NCBI GenBank assembly: GCA_002077065.1
Contig: NAJO01000021.1
Span: 793,882 to 857,881, forward strand
Length of the DNA: 64,000 bases
From: Cryoendolithus antarcticus
Taxonomy: Eukaryota; Ascomycota; Dothideomycetes; Cladosporiales; Cladosporiaceae
Reading direction: 5' to 3'
A model generated the notes under the pieces. That model saw only the letters and a program-made list of their open reading frames with translations, did no database searches and was not told the origin of the DNA. The number at the start of each line of letters is the position of its first letter. Position 1 is the stretch's first letter. The translations under genes were made by a program, and so were the position numbers. Of this stretch, positions 33,292 to 44,149 are shown piece by piece.

Positions 33292-34253
33292 ATGGCAACG
33301 CCAATATATTTCGAGTCGTTGATCGGCTCGGTCAAAAGACTACGAGTATGTAGCCTGCCCCGGATTGGCATTCAATGCAAAAGCTAACACGACACCCCCA
33401 GCTCTCACCCCCGAAGCCATCTCGCGTGTCCCATTGCAGTCGCCGATGTCTCGCAACGCAGTCTCCGTCCTCGCCTCTGACGAGCGCACCCAAGGATTCC
33501 TCGGTCACGCCTTCCCAACGCCGCAACGCTACTGTCGTCTCCGCCGACTCTTCTTCATCCCTCCGCTCAGTCCGCCTCCCGAAATCAGTCCAAGCAGCCT
33601 ACCTCGCCCCTCTTCGCCGGCCACCTACTCATGGCCTTCCGGTCTGTGATCTTCAGCTCCGCTCCTACAGCTTGCGCAACCTGGAAGTCTACGCCGACTT
33701 CGCCATGCGAGCGGCCTACTACCTCGGCCTACCAGCCAAAGGACCTGTCCCTTTACCCAAGCGGATCGAGCGCTGGACTACCATCAGAGGCAACTTCGTG
33801 CATAAGAAGAGTCAAGAGAACTTCGAGAGGGTGACGTACAAGCGGCTGGTGCAGATTCAGGATAGTGATAGTCATGTGGTCGGACTATGGCTGGCGTATC
33901 TGAAGAAGAATCAGTACTATGGCGTGGGCATGAAAGCGAATGTCTTCCAACATTCATCACTGGAGATGGAAGATGGGCCAGAGGCGGACTTGGAGGCTGA
34001 GACGGCGCAGATCGAGGCAGCACTGGGCAAGCAATTGAGCATGCTTGAGTCGCAACTGGAACGCCCTGAGGAGGTCGAGGGCAAGCTTGTCGACGAGCCA
34101 TTCAAGGCGGCGTGGGGTGCGTATGGGCCCATGGGTGGAGCTGGTGGTGCGCCTGGGGCGGAAAAGAGGTATCAGCCTGTCAAGGTTGTTGAGAGTGAGA
34201 GAGGGTTTGCGAAGGGGAAGGAGAGGAGTGGTGAGACGTCAGAGACGTCGTAG
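33292..34253 (+). CDS. RSM10: Mitochondrial small-subunit ribosomal protein uS10m (RSM10)
   Basis: Two exons, 33292-33345 and 33402-34253, with a 56-bp intron (33346-33401, GTATGT to CAG) in phase 0, give 301 residues. Seen: exon 1 reads MATPIYFESLIGSVKRLR. The conserved core is LPKSVQAAYLAPLRRPPTHG, CDLQLRSYSLRNLEVYADFA, AAYYLGLPAKGPVPLPKRIE and FVHKKSQENFERVTYKRLVQ, which is the ribosomal S10 fold. The Ser/Arg-rich N-terminus of about 65 residues is the likely mitochondrial targeting region. The C-terminal 60 residues are Glu/Gly-rich and variable. It functions in the mitoribosomal small subunit. The starts of RSM10 and RPF1 are head to head. Confidence 0.94.
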
Positions 34254-34470
34254 ACCTACCGTGAAGTTGATACGTGGCTTGAAAGAGGACATGTCGCTTA
34301 GCATTGAAGCACGTGGAGGTCACACGCGCGTATGCCATCAATGGGGAGCTGAAGTACATTCATATCGGTCGCACCTACATACTGTCTGCTGGCGGAGTGA
34401 CCACGAACCCTGGAAGAAGCGTCCGAACCATCGAAATACTGCAATGGAGTCCCCTCTCAATCGCCGCACT

Positions 34471-35478
34471 TTACAACGAGAACGGGTCCAATTCCCAAGC
34501 GCTGGACTCGCTTTGCGCATCCTCTTCCCAGCCAACCTCTGCTGGCACCGCAGGCGTCTCCTCAAGTTGCACCTGATTCTCCTCCGGGACCGCTTGCCGC
34601 CTGAATCGCAGCGCTAACAACGTCAAGCTCAATGGTATGAGCCATCCTAAGACATGTTCGAAAGCGATCTGTCCGACAGTGGCCTTCAATATGGCGCCAA
34701 GGGTGGGTAGCCCGTCTGTCGCGATAGTGGCAGACGAGAACAGTGTCTCGAGTCGCAACATGACAACGGCCGTCGGCATCATCGCACTGGTGCATGAGGA
34801 CGAGTATAGTAGGAGTCCGTAGCACGATCTCGAAGTGAGTTCAATCGGCCAATTCCCTACGAGCTCCTTGATCCCGATGGCGCGTTCGATAATTGCTGTG
34901 ATGATGCAAGCGTAAATCATGATCACTACGAGACGATAGCTGAAGTAGACCAGAGTCGAGAACAAGAGACCACCGCGTACTCTACGGACCCCCAGTATAT
35001 TTAGCAAGCTAGAGATTCCCCGTCTCCAGGTCCTGGGATCGAACGCAGTGGCGACGAATGTCGTGGCGCAGAAGATCTCGATTCCGCAGACCGGACATGT
35101 GTCGAAGGTAGACAGGTGTGCCCGAATACACATCTTGCAGAAGAAATGTCCGCAGGCTACGAACCGGAAATCGTAGACTTTGTCATTGCGTATGCTGCAG
35201 ATGTGTTCTTTCACAAGCCCTGCGGCGATTGCATTCGGCATTCGAAGAACACTATCGATCTGTGCATAGGGCGTCGCGAAGGCAGAGCTGAACAGGTGCT
35301 TCCGGCAGAGAGGGCAGTCGTCGAAGCTTGCTAAGTGCGAGCGTATGCACAGGTGACAGAAGATATGCCCACAGAGTAGGGCTCGTGGATCTTGTCTGGT
35401 CACATCGTCTCGACAAATGGCGCAGATTTCGTGAATGGATGTAATATCGACGCCCTTGAGAACACTGCCGATTCGTGC
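34471..35478 (-). CDS. Tandem RING-finger membrane protein (5' end unresolved)
   Basis: The main exon is 35478-34471. An in-frame TAG at 35481-35479 coincides with a likely acceptor (CCCTAG), and there is no ATG in the exon before RING 1, so a first exon must lie upstream (within about 35500-35720) that I could not define. Seen: RING 1 is complete (EICAICRDDVTRQDPRALLC, GHIFCHLCIRSHLASFDDCP, then LCR). Sixty residues later a second copy follows (HICSIRNDKVYDFRFVACGH, FFCKMCIRAHLSTFDTCPVC) in which one Cys of the first CxxC pair is gone. Three hydrophobic stretches come next (FSTLVYFSYRLVVIMIYACI, a Ser/Cys-rich segment, and IAFEHVLGWLIPLSLTLLAL), then an acidic tail. It is probably a membrane-bound ubiquitin ligase; I do not recognise a named family. 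Confidence 0.65.
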   Translation of the reverse strand, partial: ARIGSVLKGVDITSIHEICAICRDDVTRQDPRALLCGHIFCHLCIRSHLASFDDCPLCRKHLFSSAFATPYAQIDSVLRMPNAIAAGLVKEHICSIRNDKVYDFRFVACGHFFCKMCIRAHLSTFDTCPVCGIEIFCATTFVATAFDPRTWRRGISSLLNILGVRRVRGGLLFSTLVYFSYRLVVIMIYACIITAIIERAIGIKELVGNWPIELTSRSCYGLLLYSSSCTSAMMPTAVVMLRLETLFSSATIATDGLPTLGAILKATVGQIAFEHVLGWLIPLSLTLLALRFRRQAVPEENQVQLEETPAVPAEVGWEEDAQSESSAWELDPFSL

Positions 35479-36685
35479 CTAGGGCGACGTAAGGCCGGAT
35501 GAGAAACGCATGGAGGGGGTGGGATTGTGGTGTTGATTTCGACAGACCGTCCATACTCCGTTGTAAGTATGAAGATTTCTATGACTCCACGTGTGAAGTT
35601 GCATGCTGCACAAAGGTACGACTTTGTAGAGTGTCCTCTACTGCTCTGGGTTGTTGCTGACCATTGCATGACTCTCCTCTCGTCCTGCCGAATAGTCGGT
35701 GTCCGCAATCACCATTTTCCATGAAGGCGGAGCTCATGATCGTGCTTACGGCACACAGGACTCGGATCTTGACCTGATGAAGCGCACGATGATTCCGAAC
35801 TTAGGGCCGTAATGTAGCCACATAAGTGGCACTGCGACGCACAAGCCTAGCTTCGCTAGACAGATCAAGTCCGCTCGAGCGAGCTCGGCCGTATCCTGAT
35901 AGTGGACACCTCCTGATGCGCCTCTACGGACAGATATATCCTCTAATCAGAATTTGACTTGCGCGACGCCTGGCCGTATAGGGACGGGACATATGGGCTG
36001 ACCTTCGCCTGCCCGCATCGATGCTGACCCTGCTCCCCCACGCGCCTGGCTTGCTGTTGGCGACTTCAGACTCGGACCAATTCAAGGATATGGGCGCGCA
36101 CTACGAGTCTGATACGTCTTTGGACGCTTGTGTGTTTCCACCGTCCCGGATCCGCGCACCATGGCGACCTTCCTGTATGCTTATGCGACCATGACCACTT
36201 GGAACAGCAGTATATCGAGCCTTGACTGCCGCAGGAGTAATCAGGTCAGCGTTATCTGGAATCTGGACACCTAGAGGTTGAACGTAAATGTGGTGCGCTC
36301 GTTCGCGCATTGCCGTGCTGTGCATCAATGGAGTATGCATCGTTTCATTCTGTGACGATCAGCAGCTCACGAGCTCATCAGTTGTGGGCACATTGTAGAA
36401 AGGTTACCGAAAATATGTACTGAAGACTGTAGAGCGAGCGTCTTCACGACACTACTGTAACGCCGACCCAATGTGTCTTGTCTTCGTAAAATCCTAAATC
36501 GTGGCATCGTCGAAGTTATCTTCTTGCACATCTCTCCGCCATTCTGAGGACGACTCCATGCCACCTACATCTGGTTCAGTCCAATCGTTGCGGACTTTTG
36601 CTTCCAATTTCTGCATCCTCTCCTCGTGTATCGCTGGTCGAGCATCCTCAAGAAGCAGACTTAGCGGAACTCTCTGGGGTGAAGA
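35479..36685. other. Intergenic; probable first exon of the RING gene near its left edge
   Basis: About 1.2 kb between the tandem-RING exon and the HAP5 stop, both minus strand. The missing first exon of the RING gene should be in its left part. Nothing else recognisable. Confidence 0.35.
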
Positions 36686-37552
36686 CTACCCAGGCCCATA
36701 TGCACCGCCAGACTGATCCGAGGGCGGCTGAGGTGGGTACATCTGCTGGTACATCTGTTGACCCATATTCGGATCATACATCTGCTGCTGATAGTACGCC
36801 TGCTGTGGTGGTTGCTGCTGCTGCTCAGGTGGAGGTGGAGGCTGCATGCCGTACTCTTGATGCGGCACCATGGGCTGCTGCTGTTGCTGGGGTTGCTGCT
36901 GCTCCGGCTGTGCTGGCTCTGGGACGACGTACTCGGGTCTTCGCTTGTGCTGTGGTGTTGCGTCCTCCCGAGGCACTATATCGATGAGGAAGTCGAACAT
37001 GTCACTCTTTGCCAGTGCTGCCGCGATGTCGCTCCTTTGTAGAGTTCTTCGCTTGTTCTCTTCTGCGTGAATCCACGCGCGCATCGTGAGCTCGGTGATG
37101 AAAGTCTCACATGCTTTGGCGAAGATTATGGGCGCCTCGGCTGAGATCATCTTGACTTCCGGGTCGGCCTTCATGACCTTCTTGATTCGAGCCAGTGGGA
37201 GTTGGTGGATCTTATAGTCGTGTGTCTCGTACTCGAGCTGGTTGACGACATGCTGCCAGTAGGTGTTGAGGATGTCGCGATACTGTCCCGATCCCAAGCC
37301 TTGTGCTACCTATCGCATGTGTTAGTGCTGAGTCGCGTGTTCAGTAGGAGGAAGTCCCACATTTTGCCAATGCCCTTGAAAGCTCTCTGGTTGCGGCGCG
37401 TGATGTGCTGCCGCGATAAGTGCGCTCGCACCATAGTGCCCGCCCTGTCTGGCGTCGTACAATGGCATGCCATCTTTGCCATCGTATCGTCGCATGGTGG
37501 ACACGGCGCCTTGCGGTGGCGGCGCATAGCTGCCGGGCGGAGGTTGCTGCAT
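36686..37552 (-). CDS. HAP5: CCAAT-binding factor subunit HAP5/HapE (NF-YC)
   Basis: Histone-fold subunit of the heterotrimeric CCAAT-binding complex. Exon 1 (37552-37361) and exon 2 (37309-36686) are joined across a 51-bp intron (37360-37310, GTGGGA to TAG) in phase 0; 271 residues. Seen: FQGHWQNVAQGLGSGQYRDI spans the junction, followed by the NF-YC core (YKIHQLPLARIKKVMKADPE, VKMISAEAPIIFAKACETFI, AWIHAEENKRRTLQRSDIAA, ALAKSDMFDFLIDIVPRED). The KIHQLPLARIKK and RSDIAAALAKSD blocks are near-invariant in fungi. The C-terminus is a Gln/Pro tail with several Q runs. In ascomycetes the complex works with HapX in iron regulation and with other factors in carbon and redox control. The donor is a non-consensus GTGGGA, but no other join keeps the invariant WQN block. 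Confidence 0.96.
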
Positions 37553-37973
37553 GATTGCTTGTTTACTATGACGAAAGGCTGTTGATAGGTGAAGCTATGA
37601 TGTGAAGCGTGAAATGGGTGGAGCTGGGATGGTGTGCAAAGTGATTCGCTGGCATCGATGAGCTGGCAGATGTAAGTGCGGGAACCTGCAGCACCGCACG
37701 GGCCGGATGCTTAAGGCTGCTAACTGACAGAACCCCGTCCACGGTTCCAGGTCTAGTACAGTAGATATCGGGCAGGTCATATTGCTTCACAGTGCCGATG
37801 CAACAAGTTCTTGCACCTTTCCGATGCCACGCATCTATACACAACTCACAATTCACGGCCGGTCAAATGGTGGGAGTCTTTCTCGACCAATACTGTACAT
37901 TGTAGCCTATTCTTATACAACGATCGTTATTTAGCTTCTAAGAAGACATCGCATCGCTTTCATACGTATGCCT
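37553..37973. other. HAP5 promoter region
   Basis: About 420 bp upstream of the HAP5 start. No clear motif. The open extension downstream of CAF1 lies immediately beyond it. Confidence 0.35.
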
Positions 37974-38408
37974 TCAGTAGTCAGTACTCTCATTCACCAT
38001 ACGACTTCCGACCCATCTTTCACGGAGGCCGTCGTTGCTGAGCAGCGGGCGGCGATGATGTGTAAGTTTGAGACGGTCCGATATACTGCTGCTGAACACC
38101 TGGCAGAGGTGGCATGATATTCTGGGGCGGTCCGACGTACGGCTGCTGAAATCCTGTCGGGGAAATGAATACTTCTGAGGCGACCCAAGGTAGGTCTGCT
38201 GATACATCGGCGACGGCGGTGGTCCGATGACTGGTCCTGCCATCATGTTTCCGGCAGGAGTTCCCTGCCTCGATCCCGTCCGCCTGCGTTTGCGTTGACT
38301 CGGATGCTCGATCTCGACGGCTTGCGATCTGTCGGGTGCTCCGGGTGCAGTTGGCCCGTATTTAGATGATCTTGGTGGTAATGCTGATGGTGATGCTTCG
38401 GGCGGATC
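37974..38408 (-). other. Open in-frame extension after the CAF1 stop, with QQxYxG repeats
   Basis: Directly after the CAF1 UAG (38411-38409) the same frame stays open for 144 codons to 37974. It reads protein-like at first: PPRSSKYGPTAPGAPDRSQ, a basic patch QRKRRRTGSRQGTPAGN, and YQQTYLGSPQKY (38204-38169). Two further copies of that last motif, FQQPYVGPPQNI (38151-38116) and VQQQYIGPSQTY (38097-38062), lie in a different frame that ends at 38020. The switch falls at a run of four C after the first copy. This looks like the coding remnant of a longer CAF1 tail, or a stop-readthrough extension, with a one-base frame change. I do not count it as an established gene. Confidence 0.45.
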
Positions 38409-39972
38409 CTATCTGTTATACTGAGTACCACCGTAGCCGCCATATTGCTGCTGTGCAGGCGTCTGGCTGGTGTTCAGCCCGATGTGAGAACTTGTTGGTG
38501 TGCTTGGGTTTGGTGTGTGGGTGTATGTGCCTGCAGCGCCACTCAGGCCATTCACTTGTTGAGCTGGCGTACCTTGCGCAGCGAAGAACTCTTCCCTATA
38601 CTGTTGCGAGGCCGGCGCAGCGACGCCGTGCAGACCGTAGATCTGATCTGCCTGATCTATCGGCAGCTCACCTCCGAAGATCTTGCTTCGCATCGCCCAG
38701 AAGACCGAGCCGGTCAGCCAGGCGTCTGAGCCGCCTGTGTGCGCTGGACCGACGCGGTGACATTGGAGAACGTCGGCCAGATCTTGAAGCCCGGACTTTT
38801 GTCCAAGATCGCTGACAATACGAGAGGCATCGGGCGACAGTCGTCCTTGTGATTGCATTCGCTGTGCGTAACGAAGGAGAAACTTGATGTCCCACAGCTT
38901 GGGGAAATAAGTAGACACGATGTCAAAGAAGCCGTCTTGGTGCTCGGGTAAGCCCTGAGATGTGAGAACCTTGATGAGGTAGCCAAAGTCGTAGCCGGAG
39001 TGGAAGGACAGCCAGTTCACGTCATCGGAGAAGCAGAGACCAGATGTCGTAAGTAGAGATCCGAAAGCGTCGAGATCGATCCCATGCTCCCGGTTCTTCT
39101 CAAACTCAACACCGCTTGATTCTAGCAGTTGAATGGACGGCTCGGAGAACATGTCTTCGCTGAGGTTGAACTTGAAGTTGAACACCCATGTGCATGGGAC
39201 GTACCTGGATCGGAGTCAGTGAAGCGGCTCGCGGGCACTTTCAAGCTATGTTGCCACTCACATCAAGTGATTTGCGTGAGGCGGCCGTCCGTTCAGTTGG
39301 TTGATGAGTATGGAATCAGGCTGTTGTGGTGGAAGGTCACCTTCGGTCGTCCAGACCGTAATGCCGAGCTGTATTGGCTTGAGGAGGTCGACGTTGCATC
39401 GGAGAGTTTGGTAATGGTACTCCGCCTTGCTGCCTGCAAGATTACCAATAGGTCGGGCAACAATGCCTGGGAATTCGGCGTCCTGAAACTTCGTCAGCTT
39501 GATCCTGACGGGGGCGGACAAACACCATGCTCACCATCGACACATAAGGATATCGCAGCACCAACGCTCTCAGCAGAGCCATCTCCTGGTCCAGATTCTG
39601 TCTCCAGACCTGCCGTATCCTCCCCGCTGCCCCACTCTTCGTGTCCATGCTGGCTGCCTCAAGCTGATGCGCGTTATGCTCCTGCATTGCCGCACCTCTC
39701 GCGAAGCCCTGCTGAGCTGCTACAGATGCCAGTCCCTGCCCTTGACCTGAGATGGCGCCTCCGTTGAAGACTGTGCTTCCCGCGCCTGGCGTGAACGCGC
39801 TCGCACCGTAAGTCGAAGCTGGGAAGGCTGACATGCCCGCTCCATTCAGCGAGCCGCTACCGAAGCCATGCTGTGAGAAGTTTGGCGGCTGATAGGACTG
39901 CTGCTGGTTGAGGTGCTGGAAGGGGTTGGACATCTGCGACTGGTGCATCCGGGTCGCGCCTGGGGGAGCCAT
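38409..39972 (-). CDS. CCR4-NOT deadenylase subunit CAF1/POP2
   Basis: DEDD-family 3' exonuclease that shortens mRNA poly(A) tails. Exons 39972-39535, 39482-39262 and 39204-38409 join over introns of 52 bp (GTGAGC to CAG) and 57 bp (GTGAGT to CAG); 484 residues. Seen: residues 1-105 are a Gln/Asn/Gly/Ala-rich extension (MSNPFQHLNQQQSYQPPNF). Then come IRQVWRQNLDQEMALLRALV and YVSM joined to DAEFPGIVARP (first Asp and Glu ligands), YHYQTLRCNVDLLKPIQLGI, VPCTWVFNFKFNLSEDMF, HSGYDFGYLIKVLT (second Asp) and HTGGSDAWLTG (last Asp). The catalytic acids therefore appear intact. The tail is Gln/Thr/Gly-rich and ends QYGGYGGTQYNR. It is divergent from NDUFB3. Confidence 0.95.
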
Positions 39973-40325
39973 CTTGTAGGCGTCGGAGGGAAGGAGCTAG
40001 GGGAAATATTTGGAGGGGAACGGGAAGGTATTATTACACCATGTGGAGGAGGTGCTGTCGGGAAATCTTGTGCGAGTCCCGTCAAATGAGTATCGCGTTG
40101 CATGTGAAGGTCAAGTCAAGCACATGCAATCGCGAAGTCGAGGCTCAGCGCAAGTCTTGGCACCGAGCTTCCGAGCAGCTTGCTGGTCATCTCAATGCGC
40201 CATCTTGGACCTCTACTGCACGCAACAAGCTACGAGACTGTCGACGCCGCAGATAGAAGCGGGAAGGTACGTATCAATGCGTGTGGAAGCGCGAGAACAA
40301 TATTGAGTGATCAGCACCAGCAGAC
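39973..40325. promoter_or_regulatory. Bidirectional promoter region (CAF1 / NDUFB3)
   Basis: 353 bp separate two head-to-head start codons, so both promoters must share this space. No TATA box seen. Confidence 0.4.
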
Positions 40326-40647
40326 ATGGCTCCCCGATCAAACCTTACTGGCTTCGACCCGGCCAAGTTCGCAGCAGCGGCAGGACAGCCAGCGAACGAC
40401 CCATGGGCACGAGCGTACGTCTGACAAAGACTCGAAGGAGGACGCAACATAATGACAAACGACTGACGAGGTCCACAGTGAGGCATGGCGCTACACAGGA
40501 CCCTTCACACGCTCGAACCGGCTACGAGGCTCCTTCCCTGGCTTTGGCATCGCACTGGGAGCATTTGCAGTCTACGTCGCATACGATAAGCTCATAGCTG
40601 GCGGCTCGCACGCCCATCACGGGGCGGAGCATGGGCATGCGACATGA
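40326..40647 (+). CDS. NADH dehydrogenase (complex I) subunit NDUFB3/B12
   Basis: Accessory subunit of mitochondrial complex I, membrane arm. Two short exons (40326-40414 and 40479-40647) join over a 64-bp intron (40415-40478, GTACGT to CAG) to give 85 residues. Seen: MAPRSNLTGFDPAKFAAAAG, then the family core PWARAEAWRYTGPFTRSNRL spanning the splice. RGSFPGFGIALGAFAVYVAY supplies the single transmembrane helix, and a His-rich tail (SHAHHGAEHGHAT) follows. The WRYTGPFTR block and size match the fungal B12 subunit. Confidence 0.93.
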
Positions 40648-41150
40648 GCATACTGAACTCGGGAAGGCGTTGGGCGTATGCGGAAGATGACACTGGTTGG
40701 CAATCAGGAAAGGCAGGCAGGAGAGCTACATTGGCCATGAAGCGGCGAAGAGCGCAAAGGGACTCATGGTGCTATCATCGCGGCGCGAAGACGGAGCCTA
40801 GCAGTGGACGTTCAGTGCGATATATGCCATGAGGCAATGACTGGCTTGGGCCATGCATCAGCCTACTGTACATATGGATGCGTGACAGCGGGTTGCTCAC
40901 CACTCTCATAGTAAGCATGAAATCGTACAAAAGTTGACAGGAAATCAAAGGCGAGGTCAGTAGTCTCACGCGACTTTGGCTGTCGAAGCGCTGTGGTCCA
41001 CAAAGGCGATCACTTAGCTTCTTCGTCCTCAGGGCCCTACTTCTACTTCCATTGTGCTACTAAGCATTGCTATGTTCATAGTAGCACTACCATCATCAGC
41101 GTCAACAACAGAGGATATTAACATCAAGCTATAGCATCCTACAAACAGTA
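40648..41150. other. Normal-composition flank before the RIP island
   Basis: About 500 bp after NDUFB3 with ordinary composition and no gene. The shift to AT-rich, CA/TG-poor sequence occurs near 41150. Confidence 0.45.
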
Positions 41151-41544
41151 TTTTTTAGGAACCGCTTCCCTCGAGATACCCTTACGCGGTTACTAGTTAC
41201 CCCGACTTTCCCGGAACGCCTCCTAGGAAATTTATCGGGGTAACTACGTTTCTTACTCTACACGCCTTCCTATAGCTTAGGGAGTACTTTTATTACCTTC
41301 TAAGCTCCTTATATACTCTAGGATAATAGTAGGCTATTATATATTCTACCTACTTAGCCTTAGTAAACTTAAAAAAATAGACTTAAAAAGTTTTACTTTT
41401 TTAATAAATTAGGAAGAGCTAGGGGAGGCGTAGGGAGTACTTTTACTATATCTATATAAGCCTATATAGTCTAAGAAAACCCTACTAGCTTCCTATCTTA
41501 CGGGATAAAGCTAGGACAACTATCTTCTCTATAATATAAGAAAG

Positions 41545-41765
41545 GAGATTTATAATAAAGAATATCTATATTATAGATATCTCGTAACGTATAGGACGAC
41601 GCTAGGCAATTACGGCCTAGATCCTAAGACTATTCGCTACTCTACGTAAACCCGCGTACGGAACGTAGGTTATACGTACGTAGCTACTAGGTATAGTACC
41701 TTAGGTACTAAGGCACCTATACTAATACTATATACTAACTATACTCTATAATAATTTAGGAGTAG
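41545..41765 (+). repeat. LTR-like repeat, copy A
   Basis: Resembles copy B at 42414-42622 over most of its length. Shared landmarks in order: TATCTCGTA(A/G)CGTATA, CCTAGATCCTAAGACTA, TCGCTACTCTACGTA, GTACCTTAGGTACTAAGGC-like, and a terminal CTATAATAATTT-like end. Both copies look RIP-mutated. Confidence 0.55.
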
Positions 41766-42413
41766 ATAGGGTTTATCTCTCTCTCTAAAAGCCTTTATAG
41801 TATATAGTAAGTACTTATCTACCTCCTATAGCTTTAATAGAGTCTAGAAAGATTCTAATATACTATATATAATCTAGTAGATATTTATAGAGTTACTAGT
41901 TTACTAAGTAAACTAGGGAGAAGACTTTAGTAAGACTAGTTACCCCGTAAAAGTCTAGGTAAGTATATAGCCTTAACTAGCTTAGCTAAAGACTTTAATA
42001 TACTCTATAGCCTCTATCTAGTCTAACTTATCTTACTATCTATCTTATTAGTATTAATAAATAGATAAGAGAGCTCTTCCTTCTAGAATCTAGATATTAG
42101 AAGGTAGTAACTACCTAGTTACTACTCTATTATAATCTATATACTCTTCTTAATAAGAAAGACTTCCTAGGCCTTTTTACTATTAGACTAAGCTATACTA
42201 AGTAGAAGTTAGCTTAAGATAGTTTAGAGAAGTAAAGAGTAAGACTTACTATCTTAACTATTCTTTCCTAGGTCTTCCTCTAGTCTTAATCTTCCTAGGT
42301 CTTCCTACTCTTCTCTTAGGCTTAGTCTCCTCTATCTCTAGACTCTCCTTAGAACTACTTTCTTCTCGGTTCTCTCTAGATCTCTTAGTACTAGCTCTAG
42401 AGGTAGATCGTAT

Positions 42414-42622
42414 AGATAATAAAGGATATCTATAGTATAGGTATCTCGTAGCGTATAAGACGATACTAAGTAAGCACTACCTAGATCCTAAGACTAATCG
42501 CTACTCTACGTATTATCCGCCTACGACTTGCAGGTAGTGCGCACGTAGCCGCTAAGTGTAGTGCCTTAGGTACTAAGGCCACTATAACTTTACTATATAC
42601 TAACTACGCCCTATAACAATTG
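42414..42622 (+). repeat. LTR-like repeat, copy B
   Basis: Second direct copy of the repeat at 41545-41765, with GTATCTCGTAGCGTATAAG, CCTAGATCCTAAGACTAATC, GCCTTAGGTACTAAGGC and an end reading CCCTATAACAATTGCC. The two copies lie about 870 bp apart, which is short for a full LTR element and suggests a deleted or non-autonomous one. Confidence 0.55.
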
Positions 42623-44149
42623 CCTCCCTCTCTACGCAAGTCGTCCCCGACTATATAGGAAGATAATGAACAATATAGATAATGACTTAAAGTCATCGTA
42701 GAATGTAATATACTAATATGTAATTATAGTTAGCTTAGGAATGTTCATTCCTAAGCCTCGTAGGTAGGTCGTATACGCGCTTCGTGTGCGGCGTATACGT
42801 GCTTTAGTATCTCGCGCACCTTCCTTATAAGCAAATCGTGGAACTTCTATATTAAGATAATAATAATAATAAAGCCCGCCGCTTGCTTAGAGTAAGCGAC
42901 ACGTATACTATTCTCTTATAACACTAATGCTCCTATTAAGCATATATTTAGCTAGCGCCTACTAAGCTCTCCGTATACGATTCGCACGTACCTCGTAGGC
43001 GCCTAGTAATAGATTCGCTAACTCCCTTATCTACCGCCGGCGGCACGCCCGCCCGCGACGCTAAACTACTCGCTACTATCTATAACCGTTATATACCGTA
43101 TATAGAGGAGGACATAAACCGTATATTATCCTTATGTAGTTCGCTTACGAGTAGCTTACTAATAGCCTTTATAGAGTATACCTATAGTACGACCTTTGGC
43201 ATATTTAAGCGTAAATGCTAGCGTTATGTCTATAGGCGCCACGTATACGAGCCGACTAATACGCCCCTAATCCCTACCTTTAATACGCTTATACGCGCCC
43301 GTACTACTCTTACTAACTAGACCGCCGACGGTAGCGACCCGGATACGCTCCTCGAGCGCACTACGCGCGCTACGTAGGCGAACCTTATGACCTAGCTCCG
43401 CACCTTCGACCGTAACCGTAACTAAGTCACGGGCGACCGCCGCACGCTACGTAAGCGTAGCGTAGGCGTAGCGTTTACGGGGAGTAACGAGGCATTAACC
43501 TTAGAGATATAGTCGCTACGCCGCATCGGGTTAGTAGGAGTCGAGATCGGCAAGATTATGAGTTTTTCAAAAGGATTTAAGATGCTATGTCTACTTGCTA
43601 ACCGCGTGCGTAGGGCCTACGCCTCGCCGGAGCCTCCGCGGAGGATATCGTAGCTATCGACGCCCTCCTAGGCATCGACGGCCCTACTAATGTCGAGGAT
43701 AAGGAGGAGGAGTAAGGGGATAAGAGAGGGGCGGCGGGTCCGCTAGCATACTCCCGTCGCTGCCCCTGCTCCGCGGCGGCGTAGCGCCTACGTAGCGTAG
43801 TAGGAAATAAAAACTTTCCTACTAACTTCTTACTGTTTCTTCTACTTCGCTCTCGTTAAAGTCGGGCTCTCCGCCTACGCCTCCTATGCGCTAATTAATC
43901 CCTTAGCTCCTATATAGTGTTCTTTTAGCTCCTAACTAGTATACTCTTCTAGCTAGCCCTTCTACTAGACTAGATACTATTACTTGCCTTTCTACTTCTT
44001 AGAGCCTTAGATCGCCTCTACTTCCTATTCGTTATTATGCTCTACGAGAGGTATAGGCTTAGTAGGCTCCTCGCCTACTCGCTACCTCTATAGCTCTAGT
44101 AATAATATATAAAAGACATTATTAATAATGTATAACGTTAGGAGTACTA

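Noticed and set aside
38150..38170. Programmed -1 frameshift at TTTCCCC downstream of CAF1
   Set aside because: The run is not in the frame needed for a canonical X XXY YYZ slippery site, so a simple one-base indel or sequence error is more likely.
43050..43700. Plus-strand frame with stops resembling a psq-type transposase N-terminus
   Set aside because: A few residues (EEDINR, then a Cys/Arg block) are suggestive, but the rest matches no transposase I know; left as unspecified RIP-degraded repeat.
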